Source of the DNA: JANRIC01 sp033765345
Lineage (GTDB): Bacteria > Bacteroidota > Bacteroidia > Cytophagales > Microscillaceae
Direction: 5' to 3'
Assembly: GCA_033765345.1 (NCBI GenBank)
Contig: JANRIC010000228.1
Location: forward strand, 1-21,398
Length of the DNA stretch: 21,398 nucleotides
A program made the translations under genes and the position numbers. The first letter of the stretch is position 1; every line of letters begins with the position of its first letter. Below are positions 1 to 8,214 of the stretch, piece by piece. The notes beneath the pieces were generated by a model, which saw nothing but the letters and a program-made list of their open reading frames with translations, had not been told where the DNA came from and ran no database searches.

Positions 1-129
1 ATTTATATGAAATATAACTATTCTTATAAAACTTACATGCTATATTTTATCAAAACCCATATTTTGCGATATTTTATAGAGTTTTAGAAGAAAACTTACA
101 AAAAAACTCAAAAAAAACAGGGGGGTGCG

Positions 130-164
130 AAAAGTCGGATATAATATATTATCCGGTTTTTTTT
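130..164 (+). terminator. Terminator-like hairpin upstream of the XisI gene
   Basis: Bases 130-141 pair with 150-161 (12 pairs, two of them G-T wobbles, core CGGATA/TATCCG) around an 8-base loop, and a run of eight T follows at 157-164. That is the layout of a Rho-independent terminator on the plus strand. It would insulate the downstream XisI gene from whatever lies to the left. The stem is AT-rich, so strength is uncertain. Bases 1-129 are very AT-rich and show no supportable gene. Confidence 0.5.
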
Positions 165-165
165 G

Positions 166-173
166 TATTTTTG
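166..173 (+). promoter_or_regulatory. Possible -7 promoter element for the XisI gene
   Basis: TATTTTTG fits the Bacteroidota -7 consensus TAnnTTTG and lies 30 bases before the ATG at 204. No TTTG-type -33 element is visible at the expected 19-base spacing, so this is only weakly supported. Confidence 0.25.
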
Positions 174-203
174 GTTTGATGCCTCAAATCAACTTATCGT
201 ACA

Positions 204-542
204 ATGGAAAAGATAAATCGTTATCATCAAATTATTCAGCAATGGTTGGAAGAACAATCCTTGATCAAACCATTTCATGAAGATATTGAAAAAATCATCA
301 TTGCCGATACCCAATCTGGGCACTTTCAGCTTTTGATGCAAGGCTGGCACGACAAACAGTTTGTCCACCAGCTAATTTTTCATATTCAGGTCAAAAGTGA
401 CGCTAAGGTCTGGATATGGCTCAATCAAAGTGACCAAAAAATTGCCTCCGAATTGGTATCCAGAGGCATTGCACAAAACGATATCGTTTTAGGTTTTCAA
501 GCTCCGTATTTTCGTCAGTTTACTGGGTATGCAGTGGCTTGA
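204..542 (+). CDS. xisI: XisI-family protein
   Basis: This 112-residue protein matches the XisI family (fdxN element excision controlling factor) in length and layout. It has an N-terminal helix resembling the family's start (MEKINRYHQIIQQWLEE), a middle region with the WIW pattern following 'VKSDAKV', and the family's ending: an IVLGFQAP stretch about 20 residues from the end and a terminal TGYAVA. XisI was named in heterocyst-forming cyanobacteria, where it acts with XisH in excision of a DNA element, but most homologues lie outside that setting and their role is not established. XisH normally sits directly upstream; here the upstream 200 bases are non-coding and contain a terminator-like hairpin, so this copy appears to be an orphan. 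Family assignment is confident; no function in this organism can be inferred. Confidence 0.85.
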   Translation: MEKINRYHQIIQQWLEEQSLIKPFHEDIEKIIIADTQSGHFQLLMQGWHDKQFVHQLIFHIQVKSDAKVWIWLNQSDQKIASELVSRGIAQNDIVLGFQAPYFRQFTGYAVA

Positions 543-639
543 TCAAGGAGTTTTATTATAGATTATTTCTATTGTCAGATTTTAAAATATCTCTGTTTTG
601 TTCAAGAGTGTCAAGTTTTTCTATTTCTTCCATAATCGA

Positions 640-1125
640 TTAAGTATTTTTATAAATCAGCACCGTCGCATAAGCCGCTACACCTTCTTTTTTACCTACA
701 AAACCCAGCTTTTCGGTGGTAGTAGCCTTGACAGATACATCTTCCAGGGGGATTTCCATGACTTCGGCCAAGCAAGCTTTCATGGCCTCGATATGCGGGG
801 AGATTTTGGGAGCTTGCAAGCAAACGACCGAATCTACATTGCCAACTTCATAACCCGCCTCTCGGATGAGTTGCATCACCCGGCGAAGGAGTATTTTACT
901 GTCAATGCCCTTGTATTGGGGGTCTTGGTCGGAGAAATGATAGCCAATATCGCGCATATTGGCAGCACCGAGCAAGGCATCACAGATGGTATGAATCAGT
1001 ACATCCGCATCGCTGTGCCCCACAGCCCCGTGGCTGTGGGGTATTTGAATACCTCCCAACCAAAAATCATAACCTTCCTCGAGGCGATGCACATCATATC
1101 CGATACCTACTCTGAATTTTATCAT
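640..1125 (-). CDS. ispF: 2-C-methyl-D-erythritol 2,4-cyclodiphosphate synthase (IspF)
   Basis: IspF converts CDP-methylerythritol 2-phosphate to the 2,4-cyclodiphosphate with release of CMP, the fifth step of the MEP route to isopentenyl diphosphate. The 161-residue length is standard for this trimeric cytosolic enzyme. The zinc ligands are visible as Asp11 and His13 in GYDVH and His45 in SDADVLIH. The FSDQDPQYKGIDSK substrate loop and the C-terminal ATTTEKLGFVG nucleotide-contacting segment are also present; ATTTEGLGF is the commoner spelling, so Lys replaces Gly there. It is downstream of the M16 peptidase on the same strand, but a strong hairpin between them argues for separate or attenuated transcription. 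It converges with the XisI gene, 97 bases apart. Confidence 0.97.
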   Translation of the reverse strand: MIKFRVGIGYDVHRLEEGYDFWLGGIQIPHSHGAVGHSDADVLIHTICDALLGAANMRDIGYHFSDQDPQYKGIDSKILLRRVMQLIREAGYEVGNVDSVVCLQAPKISPHIEAMKACLAEVMEIPLEDVSVKATTTEKLGFVGKKEGVAAYATVLIYKNT

Positions 1126-1185
1126 AAGACTGATTTAAACAATGATTAAAATATTTTTGGTTTTACTTGAAGGTAAATCTATCCA

Positions 1186-1218
1186 AACGACAAGGTCGCT
1201 CGAAGCGACCTCGTCGTT
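1186..1218 (-). terminator. Strong hairpin after the M16 peptidase gene
   Basis: An almost perfect inverted repeat begins two bases past the peptidase stop codon. AGGTCGCT (1193-1200) pairs with AGCGACCT (1204-1211) around a 3-base loop, and ACGAC (1187-1191) pairs with GTCGT (1213-1217) after one mismatch. On the minus strand it is followed by TTT and then mixed sequence, so the T tract is short. It may be a terminator, or an mRNA 3'-end stabiliser between the peptidase and ispF. Confidence 0.55.
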
Positions 1219-1219
1219 G

Positions 1220-2458
1220 CTATCTCCTTTTGCGATAATACAAAGTAGAGCTGTTTTCCTTTCTCAGAATATCCTTGGCTGTCTGGCGTACATCCTCTAC
1301 TGTGACAGACTGGATGCGGTCGGATTCTTCATTGATGCGGTTTACGTGCCCTTGAGCGGCATAAAAAGCCAAGTTAATGGCTCTGTTCAGCAATTCTACC
1401 TCCGAAAAAATCAGGGTAGATTCTGCTTTATTTTTTACTTTCTGAAGTTCATCAGAGGGTAATTCTTCTCGTTTGATTATCTCAATCATGGCTTCCAGCT
1501 CGGCATCTGCATCTTCTAGGCGGGTTTCCGGGTGCAGGTTACCCTGAATGACCATCAAACCAGGCTCAGACGAACCGACCACGTAAGCATTGACCGAATT
1601 AAAAATGTTTTTTTCCTTGACCAATTCCGAATATAGTCTACAGGATTTGCCCCTGCCCATAATATCACTCAGCAAATCAACGGCATAATAAGCGGGGTGC
1701 ATCCTTGCGGGCATGTGATACACCTTATAAATAGAATCCAGGGGTACATCCGCTTCGGTTTCCATCAGTCGGGCTTCCCGTTGGTTAGGTTCCTGAGGCA
1801 GGTTGCGGCGATATGGCACACCTGGTGCAATCGGTGCAAACCATTTTTCAGCCAAATGTTTGACGTGGTCTAATGTGGTATTACCTACCACCACCACAAT
1901 GGCATTATTGGGGATGTAATATTTATTGAAAAAAGCCTGCACATCATCCATGGTAGCACGCTCTATGTGCGAGATGTCCTTGCCGATTGTTGCCCAGCGA
2001 TAAGGGTGTACTTGATAGGCCAGCGGGCGCAGGCGTAGCCATACATCTCCATAAGGCTGATTGAGATAGCGTTGCTTGAACTCCTCGATGACCACGTTTT
2101 TCTCAGCTTCCAGTACTTCCTCTCTAAAATCCAAACCAAGCATTCGATCCGATTCCAGCCAGAAGGCCGTCTCAAGATTGACAACAGGCAGCGTGATGTA
2201 ATAATTGGTCACATCTGGCGAGGTAAAGGCGTTGTTTTCGCCGCCGACCTTTTGGAGGGGTTTGTCATAATTGGGGATGTGTCTGGAGCCTCTGAACATG
2301 AGATGCTCAAAAAGGTGTGCAAAACCCGTTTTTTCTTCGTCTTCGTCCTTAGAACCGACATTATACAGGACATTGACCACCGCAATGGGGCTGGTTTTGT
2401 CTTGGTGAAAATAAAATTGCAGTCCGTTGGCTAAGGTAAAATGCTCATAATGAATCAT
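1220..2458 (-). CDS. M16 family zinc metallopeptidase (insulinase/processing peptidase type)
   Basis: The protein carries the inverted zinc motif HxxEH as HLFEH (His48, Glu51, His52 counted from the ATG at 2458). The downstream acidic pair typical of the family, E-x6-E, lies in EAEKNVVIEE (Glu119 and Glu126). It also shows the usual NGL N-terminal strand, the GGENNAFTSPDVTNYY region and a C-terminal M16 half with the RGKSCRLYSELV segment. At about 412 residues it is one two-domain M16 unit (M16B size). The reading frame can be extended to a GTG at 2482, adding MKKYYFYD, but the ATG at 2458 gives the usual family start MI-x-YE-x-FTLANGL. No signal peptide is seen, so a cytoplasmic peptidase is most likely. 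It is divergent from the E1 gene. Confidence 0.93.
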   Translation of the reverse strand: MIHYEHFTLANGLQFYFHQDKTSPIAVVNVLYNVGSKDEDEEKTGFAHLFEHLMFRGSRHIPNYDKPLQKVGGENNAFTSPDVTNYYITLPVVNLETAFWLESDRMLGLDFREEVLEAEKNVVIEEFKQRYLNQPYGDVWLRLRPLAYQVHPYRWATIGKDISHIERATMDDVQAFFNKYYIPNNAIVVVVGNTTLDHVKHLAEKWFAPIAPGVPYRRNLPQEPNQREARLMETEADVPLDSIYKVYHMPARMHPAYYAVDLLSDIMGRGKSCRLYSELVKEKNIFNSVNAYVVGSSEPGLMVIQGNLHPETRLEDADAELEAMIEIIKREELPSDELQKVKNKAESTLIFSEVELLNRAINLAFYAAQGHVNRINEESDRIQSVTVEDVRQTAKDILRKENSSTLYYRKRR

Positions 2459-2561
2459 GTCGTAAAAATAATATTTCTTCACAATTTCTTATCAAATATT
2501 TCAAGAAATAATTATAATCGCACTAATTAAGACCTGAGATGCCCAATTAGCCCTTATCATT

Positions 2562-4571
2562 ATGCAAAGCTCCGTCCAAAACTCTTTTTTGAAATTTAAC
2601 CGATACCACTACAACGACGAACAACTGACATTGCTCTACAAAGCCCTGGTTCGCCCCCGATTGATTGAAGAAAAAATGCTGATTTACCTACGCCAGGGTA
2701 AGATCAGCAAATGGTTTTCGGGGATAGGGCAGGAAGCCGTCTCTGTGGGCGCAGCCATGGCGCTGGAATCGGATGAGTATATCTTTCCTTTGCATCGCAA
2801 TTTGGGTGTTTTCACGACCAGGGATGTGCCTTTGAAGCAGCTTTTTGCACAGTTTCAGGGCAAAAAAGAAGGTTTTACGAAGGGGCGCGACCGTTCTTTT
2901 CATTTTGGTAGCAAAGCGCATTACATCGTGGGCATGATCTCACACCTCGGCCCGCAGCTTTCGCTCGCAGGTGGAGTGGCTTTGGCAGATATACTGGAAA
3001 ATAAACACAAGGTAACACTGGCATTCAGCGGAGACGGGGCTACAAGTGAAGGAGAATTTCACGAAGCACTGAATGTGGCGGCTGTCTGGCAGTTACCAGT
3101 AATTTTTATAGTAGAAAACAACGGCTATGGGCTTTCTACCCCCAATTATGAGCAGTTTCGATGCAAACAAATTGTAGATAAAGGCATAGGATATGGCATA
3201 GAAGCCATTCCAATAGAAGGCAATAATATTTTGGAAGTGTATCATACAATCAATATGCTGGCCGACGACCTGCGCTACAATCCGCGCCCAATCCTGGTGG
3301 AGGCATTGACTTTCAGAATGCGGGGGCACGAGGAGGCTTCAGGAGTCAAGTATGTACCAGAGCATTTATTTGAAGCATGGGCTACAAAAGACCCCGTAGG
3401 TAATTTTGAGCATTTTGTGCTTCAAGAAGGCATTATGAGTTGGCAGATGATTCAGGAATTCAAAGAAGATTATAAAGATCAGATCAACCAAGCATTTCAC
3501 GAAATTCTTGACCTACCCGCACCCAGTCCTTTTACCGAAGAAGAATTGGAAGATGTCTATGCTCCGGCTAAAAATGAAGCCATATTGCCCGAACATTCCG
3601 ATAAAAGCACCCGACGTTTTGTAGATGCCATCAGCGACGGCTTGCGCCAAAGTATGGAACTATACCCCAATTTGGTGCTGATGGGGCAAGACATCGCAGA
3701 GTATGGCGGTGTATTCAAAGTGACCGAAGGATTTGTGCAAGAATTCGGGCGGGGCAGAGTACGCAATACGCCGCTTTGCGAATCTGCCATTATCGGAGTC
3801 GGCCTAGGGCTATCAATCCGAGGGTTTAAATCGGTAATTGAGATGCAGTTTGCCGATTTTGTCAGTTGCGGTTTTAATCAGATTGTGAATAACCTGGCCA
3901 AGACACATTATCGTTGGGGGCAACATGCCGACGTAGTTGTCAGGATGCCTACAGGTGCAGGCGTAGCAGCGGGTCCTTTTCATTCTCAGTCTAACGAAGC
4001 CTGGTTTTTTCATACACCGGGTTTAAAGATCGTATATCCTTCTTCACCGTATGATGCCAAAGGTTTGCTCAATGCCGCCATTGAAGACCCCAATCCGGTA
4101 CTTTATTTTGAGCATAAATTCCTGTACCGATCCCTACAGGAGGAAATCCCAAACGGCTATTATACCATTCCGATTGGTGAGGCAAAACTCGTGGAAGAAG
4201 GGGATGAACTTTCCATCATCAGCTATGGCTTGGGCATTGTCTGGGCTAAAGAAGCCTTACAAGAGTTGAATCTGGAAGGTAAAGTTGATATACTGGATTT
4301 ACGTACTTTGCTTCCCTGGGACAAAGCAGCCGTTGCCAAAACAACGCAAAAAACTGGAAAAGTGCTCATCCTACACGAAGATACCTTGCAAGGGGGCATT
4401 GGCGCAGAGATTGCCGCCTGGATTGGAGAGCATTGTTTTACGTGCCTGGATGCCCCTGTGATCCGAGAGGCAAGCCTCGACACCCCCGTACCCTTTGCCC
4501 CAAACCTTGAGAAGAACTTTCTACCCAAACAAAGGCTGCTGGAGAAGATTGAATTTTTGAGGGGGTTTTAG
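2562..4571 (+). CDS. Fused alpha/beta E1 component of 2-oxo acid dehydrogenase
   Basis: This 669-residue protein joins the E1 alpha and beta subunits of a pyruvate/branched-chain 2-oxo acid dehydrogenase complex in one chain, an arrangement common in Bacteroidota. The alpha half (about 20-335) contains the thiamine diphosphate motif, from G157-D158-G159 to N186-N187, and the phosphorylation-loop-like stretch RMRGHEEAS. The beta half (about 345-669) begins STRRFVDAISDGL, carries the cofactor-activating glutamate in GQDIAEYGG (Glu380), and has the FHSQSNEAWFFHTPGLK active-site region followed by a transketolase C-terminal domain. It oxidatively decarboxylates a 2-oxo acid and passes the acyl group to the lipoyl E2. 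Branched-chain substrates are the likeliest by family, but the sequence alone does not settle substrate. E2 and E3 genes are not in the window. Confidence 0.93.
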   Translation: MQSSVQNSFLKFNRYHYNDEQLTLLYKALVRPRLIEEKMLIYLRQGKISKWFSGIGQEAVSVGAAMALESDEYIFPLHRNLGVFTTRDVPLKQLFAQFQGKKEGFTKGRDRSFHFGSKAHYIVGMISHLGPQLSLAGGVALADILENKHKVTLAFSGDGATSEGEFHEALNVAAVWQLPVIFIVENNGYGLSTPNYEQFRCKQIVDKGIGYGIEAIPIEGNNILEVYHTINMLADDLRYNPRPILVEALTFRMRGHEEASGVKYVPEHLFEAWATKDPVGNFEHFVLQEGIMSWQMIQEFKEDYKDQINQAFHEILDLPAPSPFTEEELEDVYAPAKNEAILPEHSDKSTRRFVDAISDGLRQSMELYPNLVLMGQDIAEYGGVFKVTEGFVQEFGRGRVRNTPLCESAIIGVGLGLSIRGFKSVIEMQFADFVSCGFNQIVNNLAKTHYRWGQHADVVVRMPTGAGVAAGPFHSQSNEAWFFHTPGLKIVYPSSPYDAKGLLNAAIEDPNPVLYFEHKFLYRSLQEEIPNGYYTIPIGEAKLVEEGDELSIISYGLGIVWAKEALQELNLEGKVDILDLRTLLPWDKAAVAKTTQKTGKVLILHEDTLQGGIGAEIAAWIGEHCFTCLDAPVIREASLDTPVPFAPNLEKNFLPKQRLLEKIEFLRGF

Positions 4572-4688
4572 CGTTTTTTCGGTCAACAGTCTATTAAAAC
4601 TTTAAAAGTATAAAGATTATTATCCTCCCATAATTTTTGTATATTTGAGCATATTTATTATATTCAAGAATTGGTGTAATCTGTCTTA

Positions 4689-4696
4689 TAACTTTG
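4689..4696 (+). promoter_or_regulatory. Possible -7 promoter element for the lipoprotein operon
   Basis: TAACTTTG exactly fits TAnnTTTG and stands about 35 bases before the first ATG. A second match, TATATTTG, lies at 4640-4647. Neither has a clear TTTG element 19 bases upstream. Confidence 0.35.
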
Positions 4697-4731
4697 TGGG
4701 TCACTTTGCGTTATTTTAAAGAAAACCTTTG

Positions 4732-5061
4732 ATGATGATGTGTACTAAAAACATATTCGGTTTATTATTCGGTATTTTATTTTTAGGCATTTTAAGTTCC
4801 TGTAGCGAAAGAGCACAATGCCCCGCCTACATCAATATGAATCAGGGTACACTCAGCGTACAGGATAAAGACAAAACTCCCGAAGAGATCCGCAAACAAA
4901 GCCAGAAACTCCTTGAAACTCAGGATTATTACATCAAAGTAAAAAGAAGTAAAAAAACCGGGTTGGTCAAAAACAGCAAGAAGGTCAAAAAAGGTAAAAA
5001 TAACACCAATAGACATACAGGCTTTTCTAATGATCCTCGTACTTTGAAGGGTGTAAAATAA
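4732..5061 (+). CDS. Small lysine-rich lipoprotein of unknown function
   Basis: The roughly 109-residue product starts with a hydrophobic leader (about 7-21) ending in a lipobox LSSC, so Cys24 (counted from the ATG at 4732) should be lipidated and the mature protein anchored to a membrane. The mature part has a CPAYIN segment shortly after the lipidated cysteine. It then becomes strongly basic, with KVKRSKKTG and KNSKKVKKGK stretches. Three ATG codons in a row (4732, 4735, 4738) plus an upstream TTG make the exact start ambiguous; no Shine-Dalgarno sequence helps. The next gene begins 26 bases after the stop on the same strand and also encodes an exported, very basic protein, so the two probably form an operon and may act together at the cell surface. 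I do not recognise a named family. Confidence 0.75.
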   Translation: MMMCTKNIFGLLFGILFLGILSSCSERAQCPAYINMNQGTLSVQDKDKTPEEIRKQSQKLLETQDYYIKVKRSKKTGLVKNSKKVKKGKNNTNRHTGFSNDPRTLKGVK

Positions 5062-5087
5062 AGAAACATAACAAATCAATATAAAGT

Positions 5088-5984
5088 ATGGTATCCGTTA
5101 AAATCAAATATTCTTTCCGATTTTTTTTACTCCTATTGATCATTTTTTCAGGATCAAACTTGTGTGCCATAGCCCAAAATAAAAAAAAGGATAAGGATGC
5201 CCCCAAAGACCAACCCAAAAGCAGTGATTATGCGGGCAAATCCGTAGCCCAGCCTAAGACTTATCAGGGAACCGGAAAGACACTGGTCACCAAGGTCAAA
5301 GATAATAAAAACACCCGCAAAGAAGCCGAAGGAACCGGCAAAGTACTCACTACCAAAACTAAGCCCGTAAAAACCGAAAAGCAAATCGGAGATGAAGCCA
5401 GTATGCGGGCGGCATTCAAAGGAAATACCTCTCTGGTAGATAATCGCGCCCGACGCGAGCAAAATCAAAAATCAACTGGAACTTATTCGGGTTCGGTATC
5501 AGTCAAAGAAATGCGGAATCAAAAGCATTCTTTTAATAAAAATAATAAAAACATGTCGGCTTATTCCGGTACGATAAAAGTAGTCAATACGGAAAATAAA
5601 AGACAGCATAGTTCCAAAAAAATAGCTGAATTTCGAGGACCCAGCCCTGTTAAAGTACAAAAATCCCCTCGTGGGGCTCTAGTGGCTACCAATAGCAAAG
5701 CAACGAATACCAACCGAAATACGGCCATTTATGATCGTGCTAAACTCAATAAAGGCCGCATGATGAAAAAGGAATACCTAGCCAACTATCAGAAAGAAAA
5801 ACAGAAAAAATTGAAATACGATGCCAGAGAAGCGAAAATGTGGTCTGAAGGAGGAGGTGTTCTTGCAAATCGCTCAAGCCGTGAATTGCCCAAGAATAAC
5901 AAAAAAGCCAATAAAAAGGCTGAAAAAAGAAATACTACCCGAGACCCTGCCCCAGAAGAAGAACCTGAAGAAACAGAGGAATAA
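5088..5984 (+). CDS. Exported basic repeat protein of unknown function
   Basis: This 298-residue protein opens with a typical signal peptide (KIKYSFRFF, hydrophobic stretch about 12-22, likely cleavage after AIAQ near residue 30). The mature part is highly charged, rich in Lys, Asn, Ser and Thr, with little predicted hydrophobic core. It contains seven loose copies of an aromatic-x-Gly-x-x-x-Val/Leu motif: YAGKSV (48), YQGTGKTL (59), EGTGKVL (81, aromatic missing), FKGNTSL (110), YSGSVSV (133), YSGTIKV (159) and FRGPSPVKV (182). A Lys/Tyr-rich region follows (about 215-280), and the protein ends in a short acidic tail, EEEPEETEE. It is probably co-transcribed with the preceding lipoprotein. 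No enzymatic motif is present; a structural or surface-binding role is only a guess. Confidence 0.8.
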   Translation: MVSVKIKYSFRFFLLLLIIFSGSNLCAIAQNKKKDKDAPKDQPKSSDYAGKSVAQPKTYQGTGKTLVTKVKDNKNTRKEAEGTGKVLTTKTKPVKTEKQIGDEASMRAAFKGNTSLVDNRARREQNQKSTGTYSGSVSVKEMRNQKHSFNKNNKNMSAYSGTIKVVNTENKRQHSSKKIAEFRGPSPVKVQKSPRGALVATNSKATNTNRNTAIYDRAKLNKGRMMKKEYLANYQKEKQKKLKYDAREAKMWSEGGGVLANRSSRELPKNNKKANKKAEKRNTTRDPAPEEEPEETEE

Positions 5985-6034
5985 CCCATAACTTTTACCT
6001 GAAATTTTTTAGCCAAATCGATTTTGGAATTATA

Positions 6035-6065
6035 CTTGATTATTCATAGCTTTTTGTTATTTTTG
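6035..6065 (+). promoter_or_regulatory. Bacteroidota-type promoter for the SiaB-like gene
   Basis: CTTG at 6035-6038 (three of four matches to the -33 TTTG) is followed after exactly 19 bases by TATTTTTG at 6058-6065, a full match to the -7 element TAnnTTTG. Transcription would start near 6070, giving a leader of about 45 bases before the ATG. Best-matching promoter in the window. Confidence 0.5.
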
Positions 6066-6114
6066 GAAGGTATAATCCATTTGATCATCTTTAAGCTTAT
6101 GATTTCTTTTTAAG

Positions 6115-6663
6115 ATGAAAAGAAAATATATTGATGATTTACGTCATCTCATGTCTCTCCAAAATCCTATCATGGAATATCATGGAGTATTAAACCAGGA
6201 CGTAATCCTGAAAATCCTGAGTGAACTCGAAAGACTGATGGATAATTTTGGGGAAAGGCTCAAAATTACACGAAAGGCTTTTAATGTTGTAACAGAGTGC
6301 CTGCAAAACATCGTGCGTTATGGTGACCATTCGGATAAAAATGAGACCAATCCGTCTTTCATTTTGGATCGTCAAAAAGACAGATATTTGATTGCATCCG
6401 GAAATTTAATCAGCAGTAAAAAAGTAGCCTCTCTCCAGAACCGCCTGGAATTTATCAATAACCTAGATTGGTACGGCATACAACAAGCGTATAAAGAAAT
6501 CATTAAAGACAATCTAAAAAACAAGATGCGCGAAAAAAACAGTGCAGGCCTGGGTTTGATAGAAATGGCACGCAAGTCTGACGGTAATTTTTTATATGAT
6601 TTTAAAAAACATAATGCAAACTATCATTATTTTTTATTGGTCATTACCATCAAAAAGGATTAA
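6115..6663 (+). CDS. SiaB-like protein kinase (DUF6272 type)
   Basis: The 182-residue protein has the GHKL ATPase pattern of anti-sigma-type kinases. It shows an N-box helix with Glu61 and Asn65 in TECLQNIVRYG and a glycine-rich G-box, SAGLGLIEMARKS (Gly145, Gly147), late in the chain. The overall layout matches the SiaB family. In Pseudomonas, SiaB phosphorylates the small protein SiaC and the SpoIIE-type phosphatase SiaA reverses this, which controls a diguanylate cyclase. Here the gene converges on a GAF/PAS gene that lies downstream of an active SpoIIE phosphatase, a common Bacteroidota neighbourhood; the two stop codons overlap by 4 bases. A SiaC (DUF1987) gene is not in the window. Family assignment is from memory of motif and context; the target protein is unknown. 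Confidence 0.78.
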   Translation: MKRKYIDDLRHLMSLQNPIMEYHGVLNQDVILKILSELERLMDNFGERLKITRKAFNVVTECLQNIVRYGDHSDKNETNPSFILDRQKDRYLIASGNLISSKKVASLQNRLEFINNLDWYGIQQAYKEIIKDNLKNKMREKNSAGLGLIEMARKSDGNFLYDFKKHNANYHYFLLVITIKKD

Positions 6664-8111
6664 TTGTCTTTAAAAGCATTTTTTTTAACCTCTAGCAAAT
6701 GTGTTATTTTTTCCTTTAAATCAATGTTTTCAGCCATGCATTGATTATAATTGTCTTGGAGTTGTTCGAATTTTTTCTGTAAATCTTCTAATTCCAGTAC
6801 TTTTTGATTGAGGTCATTCCATCGTTCTTTTTCCAGGGTAATATCCTCAAACATACCCAAAACACCATACACCTCGCCTTGGGCATCCAACAAGGGTACT
6901 TTACTGGTTCGAAGCCAGGATGTAGCACCTCCTTCATACTCAATAGGTTCTTCAAAATCAATTTTTGCCTTATTTTCTGTGATTACTTTCAGGTCATCCG
7001 TACGATACAGGTCGCCCATTTCGCCCCAGGGCATATCATAGTCGCTTTTACCGATAATTTCCTGAGAAGAACTAAGCCCACCCAAGGCTGCAAAGATTTT
7101 ATTGCAGCCTAAATAATTCAGATTTTTATCTTTCCAAAATACCGCACGAGGCAAATTATCAATGACGATTTGCATTCTGTTTTCGGAATCAATGAGTCTT
7201 TTTTCCTGTTCTTTGAGTAAATTGGCTTGTCCATTGGAAATTTGAAGTGCTTTCTCGAGCTCAATTTGCTTATGTTTTAATGATTCCTGGGTTGTAAGCA
7301 GTTCTTCATTATTTTGTCGCATTTCCTCTTCCTGTGCAAGAAGCATTTCGGATTGTTCTTGAGATTCACGCAAAAGGCGGCGGGTGCGTTCATTCATTTC
7401 CACATTAGCGATGGCCGAAGCAATATTTTCGGTGATACGTTCTAGAAATTCAACTTGATAAGGTTCAAATACTTGAAAGGAGGCCAATTCCAGTACCCCC
7501 AGGACTTCGTCCTGCTGCTTTAGGGGTACCAATAACAAATAATGTGGACTGGAAGAGCCCAATCCCGAGTTAATGCTGAGATAATTAGGGGGGATTTTAT
7601 CCATTTGAAGGGTTTTGCCCTCTAGAAATATCTGACCTACCAACCCTTCTCCAATCATAATTTGTTTTTTCAAAAATTTCTTTCGGTCGTAGGCATAACA
7701 GGCGATCATTTCCAAAAAGGGTTCTGCGTCTTCGTGTTGGTTTTTGACGAATAAGCCTCCCTGACTGGCTTTGAGATAATGCACCAAATTAGTCAGGATA
7801 TGATCTCCAAAAGTTTTGAGATCATTTGCTTTTCGCATGATCTCCGCAAAACGGGCAAGCCCTTCGGTAGCCCAGTTTCTTTTTCGTTCTTCTTCGGAGA
7901 GTTTTTTGAGCTGTGCCTGCATTTGCTGTAATGCCTTAAAAAGCCCACTTTCTCGATGCGTTTCTAGGTCTATACTGATATCCAGGTTACCAGCCTCTAT
8001 TTTTTTGATGAAGGTTTTGGCATCATCGATTTCTTGTTGGAGAATATTTTTATCTTCCAGTAATTCCTTGATGTATGATATTTTGACGAGGGTATGTTGT
8101 ATAATAGGCAT
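6660..8111 (-). CDS. Soluble GAF/PAS sensor with HAMP-like N-terminus
   Basis: The 483-residue chain has, in order: a HAMP-like helical pair (about 20-75, EAGNLDISIDLE then LFKALQQMQAQLKKL); a connecting helix with the recurrent Bacteroidota signature RKRNWATEGLARFAE (77-90); a GAF domain (about 95-240); a coiled coil (about 240-315); a PAS domain (about 312-425) starting IDNLPRAVFWKDKN; and a C-terminal coiled coil. No transmembrane helix precedes the HAMP-like part, and no kinase, phosphatase, GGDEF or DNA-binding output follows. It therefore most likely works as a sensory partner in a complex. It is the third gene of a minus-strand run after two SpoIIE-type proteins, with 103 bases between it and the phosphatase. 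Ligands of GAF and PAS cannot be told from sequence. Confidence 0.85.
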   Translation of the reverse strand: MPIIQHTLVKISYIKELLEDKNILQQEIDDAKTFIKKIEAGNLDISIDLETHRESGLFKALQQMQAQLKKLSEEERKRNWATEGLARFAEIMRKANDLKTFGDHILTNLVHYLKASQGGLFVKNQHEDAEPFLEMIACYAYDRKKFLKKQIMIGEGLVGQIFLEGKTLQMDKIPPNYLSINSGLGSSSPHYLLLVPLKQQDEVLGVLELASFQVFEPYQVEFLERITENIASAIANVEMNERTRRLLRESQEQSEMLLAQEEEMRQNNEELLTTQESLKHKQIELEKALQISNGQANLLKEQEKRLIDSENRMQIVIDNLPRAVFWKDKNLNYLGCNKIFAALGGLSSSQEIIGKSDYDMPWGEMGDLYRTDDLKVITENKAKIDFEEPIEYEGGATSWLRTSKVPLLDAQGEVYGVLGMFEDITLEKERWNDLNQKVLELEDLQKKFEQLQDNYNQCMAENIDLKEKITHLLEVKKNAFKDN

Positions 8112-8214
8112 GGCTTTTTTTAAGCTTTAAAGTAGGCTTTATTTGGTATAAAAACCAGTAAAATAACTAGATAATCATGTATAAGTAATATAATCAATTA
8201 AATAGATGAGTTTT

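Noticed and set aside
598..1149. A 183-codon plus-strand open frame
   Set aside because: It lies antisense over ispF, whose motifs are unmistakable; the plus-strand product has no recognisable features.
5154..5468. A minus-strand open frame rich in hydrophobic and Gly residues opposite the basic repeat protein
   Set aside because: Hydrophobic translation is the expected complement of Lys-rich codons; the sense protein has a clear signal peptide and operon context.
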